DNA of 64,000 bases. It comes from Tetradesmus obliquus. Its lineage: Eukaryota > Chlorophyta > Chlorophyceae > Sphaeropleales > Scenedesmaceae. Below the pieces are notes generated by a model. The model was given only the letters and a program-made list of their open reading frames with translations. It had not been told where the DNA came from and made no database searches. Location of the stretch: assembly GCA_030272155.1 (NCBI GenBank), contig CP126194.1, positions 558,001 through 622,000 of the forward strand. Reading direction: 5' to 3'. Made by a program: the position numbers and the translations under genes. Below, in pieces: positions 47,265 through 56,800 of the stretch (position 1 is the first letter of the stretch; the number at the start of each line of letters is the position of its first letter).

Positions 47265-50200
47265 ATGGGTACCCTAGCTCGCCTCAAGGCAGAGAAGGAA
47301 AGGCTGCAGAACGAGGGAGCCAGGAAGATGTTCGTCAGCTCTAGCATAGTGCAAGCGTTCAGGGTGAGCTGCTGGGCGGGCGCTAGCCTGAGCTCTTCTG
47401 CTGTGGCACCTCACACCAGCTGGCATCAGATGCTGTCAAGCAGCAGCAGCAGCAGCACCTGCATACGACTGCTCTGTATGCATGCGCGGGCTGTTATGCA
47501 TTCATACTGCCCCCAACATGCCACTACAAGATGCTTTGCTGCTACTGTTGTTCAGTTCAGCCCCGCATGCATGCAGCATGGATGCAGCAAGCACGGGTTT
47601 GGCTTCCGCACTGCTGCTGCTGCTGCTGCTGAGCAACAAACCAGCATCCAGCCACATAGACAAGCACAATGCGCACGAACAGTTGCATCACACACATCAT
47701 CACCCTGAAGCACAATGTGTACTCTTTTTCACCCCCACAGCCCCACCTACTCACCACCTCCACACCACCCTGCTGCTGTTTTGCCGCCACCAGGTCACGC
47801 ACAACAACAAAGAGCTGCTCTCCAGCGAGTACCCCCTTATCCTGGCAGTACCCCCAGGCGGCAATAACCCCAATGCACTACCCCTGCTAGATGCCTCAGT
47901 GGGCCCCAGCCTCAGGTGGAGCTTGAGCAGCGTGAACCATGTGTTGCGCACCGCCTCCAAGCACGGCGAGCCCACCTACATATTTGCGGGCATCCTGGAC
48001 AATGACCCGCAGGCCTTCGTGGCTGTCACGCTGCGCAAGAGTGAGCGAGGGAGTGCTGCTGTGCTGTTCTGAGTGTTTAGGAAGGGCAGCAATGCAGTGC
48101 GCGGCATCCTGGACAATGACCTTCAGGCCTTCGTGGCTGTTACGCTGCGCAAGAGTGAGTTAGATAGGGCTGCTGTGCTGTTTTTAGTGTTTAGGAAGGG
48201 CAGCAATGCTTTGTGCGGCATCCTGGACAATGACCCGCAGGCCTTCGTGGCAGTTACGCTGCGCAAGAGTGAGCGAGGGAGTGCTGCTGTACTGTTTTGA
48301 GTGTTTAGGAAGGGCAGCAATGCATTGTGCGGCATCCTGGACAATGACCTTCAGGCTTTCGTGGCTGTCACCCTGCGCAAGAGTGAGTGAGGCCGCTGCT
48401 GTGCCTGTGTCTCCTTTGGCAGAGGCAGCAAGGGAGTGCTGCTGTGTCTGTGTTTTCTTTGAAAAGGGCAGTAATGCAGAGTATGGAAAGCTGGATGCTT
48501 GTCTGTTTTGAGGTGGGGACATGGGTGTCGTGGGAGAGGCTGAATGGACACTGTGCAGTGCCTGTTGCACTGCACTGGTTGTGTGACATGTGCACTGCAG
48601 AGAGCTGGGTATTGTTTGAGCATGCATGCATGCATGTATGCATGCATATCGTGGGGTGTTTCTCCCGGGGCGCTGCAACAATGCATCACCATCCTGGTCC
48701 TGACTTTTGCGCATCAAGCGCGCAGTTTGCTTGCATCAGCTAGTGTCCAGGTATGGATCTGACGCTTAGTAGAGACAGACCAGGACAGTAGCTGATGCGA
48801 GTAAATTACATCCGTGCATGCGCTTGCATGTATGCTTGTCAGCAGCTTGCAACAATGTACATACACAGGTCCTGTGGGTGCGGCACTCTGCGCTGCTTGC
48901 AGGATGTGCAGGCAGCATGCTGGCGCCTAAGTGGCACAGCAGAACCTCAATGACCCGCCACTGCTCACTGCATTCACCCTTCACCTGCTGCTGCTGCTGC
49001 TGCTGCTACCCTCCTTCCTCTCTCGCTGCATCTACCCTCCATCTGCTGTGTCCGCAGGCACGCCTGACAACGAGCTGTCTCACCTGGAGGCAGAGCACAG
49101 TTGGTGCTGCGGCCCTCTTCTTCCCACTCCTCCCCTAAATAAATCACACACTCACCAGTGGTTATGCATGCTCGCTGTACACTTTCCCCCCACACAGGCA
49201 CCCCTGAAGACGAGCTGTCGCACCTGGAGGCTGTGGTGGGCCGTGCCAGCCAGCTGCACATCGCAGAGAAGAAGCCCATGCAGGTGCCTGATGCGGGGCA
49301 GGTGAGACATATGTCCAAATGACAATGATGTTGTCTGCTGGCTGCTACACTATTGTGTTGTGTTACGAAAGACAAGGCCATGCAGGTGCCCAACGCAAGG
49401 CAGGTGCGGCACTGGCTGGACTGCAATTATGGTGCTAGGTGGCTGCTGGTGGCTGCTGCCGTTTTGTGTTGTGTTGCGGGGGCAAAGCACATGGTGGTGC
49501 TCGACGCGGGGCAGGTGCAGCGCAGCACATTGTTGTAGATACGATGGTGGCTGGCTGCTGGTGCAGTACTGCTGTATCAGCATTGACTTCGCGCATGATT
49601 GGCTGTCCGTGGTGGCAAGTGCAAAGATGGACAGTCTAGCATGAAAAATGCAAAGCTGCGCACCTTCAAGCATTGCTTGGCCAGGAGTTGTAAATGCATG
49701 GTGGCTTGGATGCAGCAGACCAGGGCCAGGCAGAGCCGCTTGCCGGCCGCGCCGGCGCAGCAGCTACTGCCGTCGCCACTGCCTTCGCACCATTTTTGGC
49801 CCAGCCTGCTGTGCTGTCCAGGCTATGCCCCGCATGTTCCCGCCACTCACCATGCACACCATAACCGCCCTTGCCTCTGTTCTCGCTCTGTTCTCTGTTA
49901 CTGCTGCAGGTGGTGTCTGCGCTGGGCAAGGGCCTGAAGCAAGTGCTGGGCATCTCCAGCGGCAGCAGCAGCGCCCAGAAGCAGCGCGAGCGCGAGCAGG
50001 CGCGCGAGCAGCAGCAGCAGGAGCAGCAGCAGCGCGAGGAGGAGCAGCGCCGCAGGGATGCTGCAGACAGGGTGGCGTATCTGGCTGGGCGTGCTGGTGT
50101 GGGTGCTGATGCTCCCCGGGTGGCGGTGCATGGCCGGCCAGTGCCTGAGGTGGAGAAGCGGTATGCGCCCTCTGCGCCATATGCGGTGAGTGCCATGCTG

Positions 50201-51662
50201 CTGCTGCCCCTGCTGCTGCACCCTGCTGGACAAACCTCCCTTATCTCTGCATAACCATGCACCATACGCAGTGAGGGAATGGTGCTGGACGTGGTTGCTC
50301 CTGCAGCCGCTTGTAGAGGCAATGTGTGCAACCACTGCAAACATCTGCATGGCGTCAGCATGTGCCTGGTGGACGTGTGGGCCTCTCCTTGTGCAGGGTG
50401 CGTTTCCGCGTGCTGTGCATACTCACGTTTCCTGTCTTAGCATCAGTGTCTTGCTCACTAACTGACACTCATGTTCTGTCCGTCATCCCTGCTGCTGCAG
50501 ATGCAGCTGGCCTCAGGCGACCGCCACGAGCCGAGCGGCATGCGGCAGCAGCAGCCCGCCATGGGCGTGACCAGCAAGGCTGCTGCCAACGACCGCCTGG
50601 CTGCACTCAAGGCGGAGCTGGCACGCGAGGTGAGAGGCCACAGGGTGTCGAATGTAGGAAGGGGCAGTATGCAAGTGCTGAAAGAGTGTGGCAAGGGCAA
50701 TGCACAGTGGACAGGGTGTTGTTCGTGTGTAGCAGCAAGGAGAGGGGTGTGAGGGTAGTGAGATGGAGCAGGATGGCACATGCAAAATGTTGCAACCCTG
50801 CTGACTTGGTGCAACACCAAGTCAACAGGGGTGGTGGTGCATGTGCTTGCGGCGTGGGGAGAGGCCATAGTGAGTTCTGCACGAATGACAACTTCCAGCT
50901 GCTGCTGCTGACGGAGCCACTGCCGCTGCTGCTGCTGCTGCCTTGCTGCAGGGTGCCCCTCCCTCTGCGCCTGACGTGCATGCCCGCCCAGAAGACACAA
51001 CAAGCGGTGGCCTCTACACACCCAGCAACCCCACCGCACCAGCAGCAGCAGCAGCCACACCAGGCGGCTACTACAACCAGCAGCAGCAGCAGCAGCAGCA
51101 CTATGAGAAGCCGTGGGAGCAGCATGTGCCAGGCACCCTCAGCAACCCCTACACCACAGAGCCAGCACACCCCCAATACCCTTCCATCCCAAGCGCTACT
51201 GACAACACCCACTACGGCTATGACAACAGCAGCAGCAACAGGCCGCAGGGCAGCAGCCACGCACATGTCAAGTATGCTCAGGTGCCTGGCGGTTACAAGG
51301 AGGTGTCACCCAGCGGCCCTGGGGGTTACGGAGGTTATAACAATGACAATGACACCAAAGACCCCTGGGGCCGTGACTCTACTACTGCAAGGGCTGGTGG
51401 GGCCTCTGAGCTAGAGAGGCAGCTGCAGGAGGAGGCTAGGCAGGCCAGGCTGGAGTGGGAGGCAGAGCAGCGGGAGGCTGAGCGGCAGCGGCAGCAGCAG
51501 GCCAGCCGCACTGCCAGGGGAGATGATGATGATGGTGGCTGGGGAAGGGACCAGGGAGGGCAGCGCCAGCAGCAGCGGCAGCAGGCGCCGGATTGGCTGG
51601 ACCTGCTGGGCAAGGTGTTTGGTGGGGGCCCGGCATATGGTGTGGCTGCGCCTGACCTGTGA
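47265..51662 (+). CDS. 521-aa protein with conserved-looking N-terminus and coiled-coil/Gln-rich tail, unrecognised
   Basis: Six exons: 47265-47363, 47794-48040, 49198-49301, 49910-50185, 50501-50629, 50952-51662 (stop TGA); phases agree. Residues 1-150 look globular: MGTLARLKAEKERLQN, PLILAVPPGGNNPNALPLLD, FAGILDNDPQAFVAVTLRKS, TPEDELSHLEAVVGRA. From about 150 there is GKGLKQVLGIS and a Gln/Glu/Arg coiled coil (QREREQAREQQ). Then come a Pro/Gly/Tyr-rich tract, a second charged helix (LERQLQEEARQARLEWEAEQ), an acidic patch (DDDDGGWG) and the end DWLDLLGKVFGGG. No signal peptide or membrane span. I know no family for it. Introns 2 and 3 carry repeated copies of the exon 2 end and of both exon 3 edges. 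Confidence 0.72.
47989..48384 (+). repeat. Four-copy, exact 114-bp array of an exon edge
   Basis: GGCATCCTGGACAATGACC starts at 47989 (real exon 2), 48103, 48217 and 48331. The donor follows base 48040, 48154, 48268 and 48382, so the period is exactly 114 in all steps. Copies 1 and 3 share CCCGCAG and GAGCGAGG; copies 2 and 4 share CCTTCAG. That pattern means a dimer was duplicated. Confidence 0.95.
48618..48648 (+). repeat. Alternating GCAT run
   Basis: GAGCATGCATGCATGCATGT continues as ATGCATGCATATC: a purine-pyrimidine alternating tract in intron 2 of the 521-aa gene. Confidence 0.8.
49058..49197 (+). repeat. Decoy copy of exon 3 start, 521-aa gene
   Basis: TCCGCAG|GCACGCCTGACAACGAGCTG at 49058 repeats the real CACACAG|GCACCCCTGAAGACGAG at 49198 (shift 140 bp). 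It keeps an intact acceptor and about 38 nt of exon. Confidence 0.9.
49365..49520 (+). repeat. Two decayed copies of exon 3 end, 521-aa gene
   Basis: The exon end CATGCAGGTGCCTGATGCGG GGCAG (last base 49301) is echoed with last bases at 49403 and 49514. Both are followed by GTGC. The flanking TTGTGTTGTGTT is repeated as well. Confidence 0.75.
49628..49676 (+). repeat. Dispersed 49-bp repeat, copy 2
   Basis: It begins TGGACAGTCTAGCATGAAAA and is the exact inverse of 43368-43416. It lies in intron 3 of the 521-aa gene. Confidence 0.9.
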
Positions 51663-52936
51663 GCCCGCTGCTGCATTTGTTACAGCAGCTGGGCTAGTTG
51701 CCGTAGCTTGCACATGGCGTGTGGTGTGAGTGCTCCTGGGCAAGCAGATTTGGGCAGCCCATGGCAGCAGCAAGATGTACCTGGTTCACTGCCAGTGAAC
51801 TCCGGTTGAGTGGGTTGTTGACAGAGATGCAGGTGTGTGTTGTCTGTGTACTGCTGCGCAGTTGTTGTGACAGTTGCTGGTGCATAGTATGCACTGGCTG
51901 TAGAATAGGTGCTTGAAAGGCAATTGCCTGTTACTTGCACCTGTGGTGAGCAGCTGTTTTGGGGTCGTTTGTTGTGCGTCTCAGCATGTGCTGCGTGTCA
52001 GCAGATAGCTGCAGCACAGCTGCCAGGGCCATATCTTGCAGCACTGTGATGCAAACATTGTCGCCATCTTTTGCGGAGCCATGGCTGTTGGTATGCCTGG
52101 TGGCAGCCGCCCCTGCTAATCATGTGTATACTAGCATGTTGCATTATGCTTTTGCACAGTGTGTTTCCTGCAACTCTTGATACGTCCAGGGTTTGGCAGC
52201 GGCAGGTGTTGACCAGTGACAGGGCCCTGTGTGTTGCAGTGCGTGCTAGCATACAGCGCGTTATAAAACAGAAGGGATGGCTACTTTAGCAAATGACTGT
52301 AACATGTGAAATGGGCAGCACGCAACATGGACCCTTGCCAATGACAGCCACTGACAGCGCTGCAGCCCCTTGCTGCGGCAAGCAAGCGGCTTGCTGATGG
52401 CTTTATTGAGAGAAACCGAGCATGCTACTTCTCGAAGGCGATGTATATGTACAGGCAAAAGGCAGTGCCGCGAAGCGTGCCTGCACAGACGAGCAGGGTG
52501 GTAATGCTGCCAGCTGGCGTGCAACACCCTGCAGTGGCAGCGTCTGCTGTGTCTTCTGACAATAAAGTCGTCAAAGGGGCACAGCAATGTCATCTTGAAG
52601 TTTTGTTAGACAGCTAAAAGCCACGAATGTGCAGTACATTCACCAGCAGCAACCCTTGCTCACAACAGCTGTGTCTTGCACCTGCACATGTGGAGACAGC
52701 AGCAGACTACACACCCACCGTCCTGCAAATCATGCAGCAGCCCGCAACGTGCGGATGGCGCACGTGAAGCAATATCAGGTTGAGTATTACTATTCTGCGG
52801 CGCTTTGTGCCCCTTATCGGGCAGCACAAGGCCACTGATCGCTGATGTGGCAGACCTGTTACCTGGTGGTGGGCGTGCGCCTGCTCGCATTCCGCTGCCA
52901 CTGAAGGTATCACCCGCAGAAGACAACTGCCTCTTC
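51663..52936. other. 3' UTR and spacer before U1 gene
   Basis: A TGTAA at 52299-52303 may end the 521-aa transcript. No gene is seen. I could not identify a plant-type upstream sequence element or TATA at the expected distance before the U1 gene. Confidence 0.45.
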
Positions 52937-53100
52937 ATACTTACCTGAACGGGGTGTGGGGGTGATCACGTAGGCCCCCCGCCCATTCGCGACTGCTCGC
53001 ATTGCACTAAGCCTGCGGCGCGGATGGGAAGGCACTACGGTGTTTTCCACGTTTGAATATTTGGCAGGCTGAGGTACCTACTAGTTAGGCCTCGGCTCCT
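52937..53100 (+). ncRNA. U1: U1 spliceosomal snRNA
   Basis: The RNA that recognises 5' splice sites. The 5' end is ATACTTACCTG, the universal U1 sequence pairing with CAG|GTAAGT. Stem-loop 1 has the loop GATCACGTAG (U1-70K site; GATCACGAAG in human). Stem-loop 2 has CATTGCACTAA, the U1A-binding loop. Stem-loop 3 is GGGAAGGCACTACGGTGTTTTCC (GGAA pairs with TTCC). The Sm site is AATATTTGG, and the final hairpin GGCTGAGG...CCTCGGCT forms eight pairs including two G-U. The length, about 164 nt, equals the standard U1. The gene stands alone between two convergent protein genes. Confidence 0.93.
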
Positions 53101-53873
53101 ATACCAAGTAATAGGAAGAGGGTGTGCTTGCTGCCACATGCCTGCATGCTGGACTGCTGCATTCATTGCCGCTGATGCTACTGCTGAGCATGAGAAGCAG
53201 GGGCATCAGCGGCCTTAAAGGCCCCTACCTGCATGCAAAGAGGTCACCTCAACGGTTGCTTGTGCATTGCTCTTGGCAGTCCAGAGTCAAGTGCTGCAGC
53301 CATTGCACTATGTGAGTTGCTCCATAAAGTCTGTTGGTGCCACCCAGCTGGCTCTTTTCCCCCGGAGGACTGAGGGCCCTCAAGAGTGTCCTCTGCTGTG
53401 CTTGCCACGGTAGTCAATGCTGAGCCACTGAGTTGTGTGTGCTTGCCGTGGCAGTGGTGTGGGGCAAGAATATGGGTTGACATTTAGACCCTTAACCGTG
53501 CTGCGCACATCAAAAAGAAGCCATTGGCACGACATGCCTTGCAAACACACTCTAGAGCAGGTGCACACTCCGGCAACGTCAGTCTGGCAACAAGAACCCG
53601 AGTTCACCACTGTGCTACAGGCTTGGATGAGGCCAGCAAACCTCACTGAGCTGAGCTGGATGTGCTAAACCCCTTGCAGGAAGCAAGCACACATGTGTAC
53701 ACATGCGCATACTGCTGGATTGCTGTGAATCAGCTGCCACCCACAACATTACATGCTAATAGCTCTGCAAACTCCCTGTTAACAGCTTGGACAATCTCTT
53801 GCCCAGCTATTGCATGGTGACCTGCTCAGCTCCGCTAGTCAAAAACTCTCCTTCCGCTCTCTGCGCTGCCGCC
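53101..53873. other. Spacer after U1, 3' side of the LMBR1 gene
   Basis: No gene seen. A weak tandem echo (TGTGCTTGCCACGGTAGT and TGTGCTTGCCGTGGCAGT) lies near 53397-53456. Confidence 0.45.
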
Positions 53874-56800
53874 TCACTCCTGGCGCGAGCTGGCCCGGCC
53901 CCTGCCCTGCTGGCTGGAGGTGCCGATCTCAGCAAAGATGCCGTCCAGGCCTGTGCCTGACCTGGCACTGTCTGCGTCACTCTCAGGCGGGCTCACGTTG
54001 GGGCCGTGCCTGCAGGCAGCAGGTCACACCAAGCCAGGCCGAAAATTACGCCATGTCAAACGAATGCAAGTCACATGCAGCATAGCAGCCTGAGCACTGC
54101 CAACCAAGGTAAACACAAGGCAGGAGCACCGGCGTCTCCTCCTCAGCATCACACAGCCAAGCAGAAACCGCGGCATTGCAGCTGTTTTTGCTACGAAAGC
54201 ATGCAGCCTGCACTCCTCACTCACTTGTTTTTCATTAGGCTTGACAGCAGGCCACCCCTGGCTTCGCCATCACCATCGCTGCGGCCAGTGAACAGCTGCA
54301 GCATTGGCACACGCTCACTCCGGCTGGCAGCAGCTGCACTGCTGCTGCTGGCACCGCCTGCGCCATCTGCGGCGCTGCTGCTGCTTGCACCAGCACTGCC
54401 TGCTGCTGTGCTGCTGCTGCCGCCCTGCTGGCGGCCAAAGTTGAACCACGACTTGTTCTTCTTCATGCCTGCAAACACAGCGAAGCAGCAACGCCAACAG
54501 CCATGCAGTGAGCAAAACATCGTGCATAGCCATACAACGCCATACATCACGCAAGCTCATGCTGCACATTGTGCATGCTCCCCCCTCTGCACACACTCTT
54601 GCTTCAACACACATAGCCCCTGAACACACCCACACTTCCATGCCACCCGCCCCGCTCACGCTTGCGCCCCATGAGCCTCGGCAGCTGCAGCTCCATGTTG
54701 TCTGCAGCCTGTGAAAACACTCCCCAACACCACAGCCACACACATTGTCCATACCCCCACCCCACCCACAAACAGCCCCCCCCCCCCCCCCCCGGGGCCC
54801 GCTCACGCTTGCGCCCCATGAGCCCCGGCAACTGCAGCTCCAGGTCGCCAGCAGCCTGTAAACACACTCCCCAAAACCACAGCCACACAACTAGTCCATA
54901 ACCCCCGGGGATGGGCCATCCACAAGCACCCGCCCGCGCCCAGCTCACGTTTGCGTCCTGTGAGCCCCGGCAGCTGCAACTCCAGGTCGTCGGCAGCCAG
55001 GATCTCGCCGATGCGCAGGCCGTTGGCCAGCGCCTCGCCCTCCTTGCGGATGAGCAGGCGACCCTTCTCGGTGTACTGGTCGTCCACGTCATCACTGCGG
55101 AGCGGCAGCAGCAGCAGCAGCAGCACCAGCAGCGGCAGCAGCAGCAGCACCGGCAGCAGCAGCAGCGCCAGCAGCAGCAGTCGCAGCAGCAGAACACAGG
55201 GGTTGTCTAGAGGTGAGCAGGAACTGGATGGGGGCTGGCTCAAGGGAGAGGGCGCACGCATGGCTTGCACGTGCAAGGCATGGATGCCGCCACAAAGCCA
55301 GCTGGCACGGAGCTGAACACGATGCAGTACAGGGTCAGCCATGCCCTTAGCCGTCACAAGAGGGGGCCACACGTTTGCTTGCTTCTTCCTGCTGTTGCTG
55401 GCTCCTGCTGTTGCTAGCAGAACACGAACAAGGGTAATTGCCTGATTGAGGCCATTCGCAAGAGATGCAGTACAACCTGTGCTGTTGCTCACTTGTCGAA
55501 CTTGTACTTGCTGCTGACGCACGCGCCCGCCAGTCGGTCCCACAGGCGCAGCCATATGAGCAGGCAGTGCACCACCAGCAGCAGCGGCAGGTAGGTGTTC
55601 AGGTGCTTGCCCAGCACAGGCAGCACCGTCATGGTGCCCATGTTCTGCGGCAGCGGCAGCAGCACACACGACACAGCAAGATTGGCACCAAAAGCCAGTG
55701 ATGTACAACATAGGCTAATGCAGCATGCGCATAAGGTGACACGGAATGTCTGCGATCAGAGATATGAGCTACAACAATAAGACAAAACTCTGCAGTAACG
55801 CATAGACTGATGTGCACTCCAACCATGGATGCAGCCTCCTCCCCCCCCCCCCCCATCCCCCACAAAAAAAACAAGCTGTACCACCCAGCACGCCACAGCT
55901 GCGCCGTGATGCATCCTGCCGCACCTGCGTGAACACGGTGGTGCCCCCTGCCTCGTCGACCACGCCGTCCATGTGTACCATGTGCAGCAGGTTCCAGCAG
56001 GTGGGCGCGGCAAAGCGCGCCATCAGGCTGCCGTTCTGCATCAGCGCGGCGCCCGTGGTGGTGCGCGGTAGCAGCTTGTTGTAGTTGAATGCGTTGATCC
56101 TGCAGCAGTTGCATGCAAAATCCATGAAGGCATAAGGCCAGGGCAACGGGGAGCAACCAGGCAGTCGCTCAAGTTGCTGCCTACCACCTACTAGTAGTGC
56201 ACGCCAAACCTGCCAGACAGCTTATCCACGTAGCGCAGCAAGCAGTCAAGGCAGGCAGCACAGCACCGGCATGGACAGCACTACACTCTCGCTGACAGCT
56301 GGCCAGTCCCAGCCCGCCGCCAGCCTTCAAGCAAGACATCGAGCCGCTCAGCAGCAACCCATGCGCTCACCTGAACAGCGCAAAGTAGGTGCAGATGCAG
56401 ATGTAGGCCAGCGGCATCATCACCAGCAGCTGCAGGCCGCCCTCGCTGCCCAGCGAGCCCCTGCGCAAGCAACAGGCAGCAGCGCGAAACCATTCAATCA
56501 TCAAGCAACATTACATATGCGAAACATGCATGCAGGCTGTTACATGTGCTCTTACTTCAGAGTCAACATGCATCACCCAACTGCTGCGTAGACCCCACCC
56601 TTCCTGATGCCCTGCAGCCCACCTGATGGCCCTGCTGAATGGTGACAGGTCTGGGTGGCCTCCTGTGAAGATGGTGGCCTCGCTCCACACCACGCAGCCG
56701 CTGAAGCACACCAGCAGCACCGCCATCACCTTGCGCCCGACAGGCTGCAGGTGGAAGCAAGCAACACAGCAGATGCAGCAGAGATGCACAGATGACACTC

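Noticed and set aside
47989-48384. The four 114-bp copies as four coding exons joined in one protein
   Set aside because: No copy beyond the first has an acceptor keeping the FAGILDNDPQ frame, and stop codons occur just after the donors, so only copy 1 is taken as coding.
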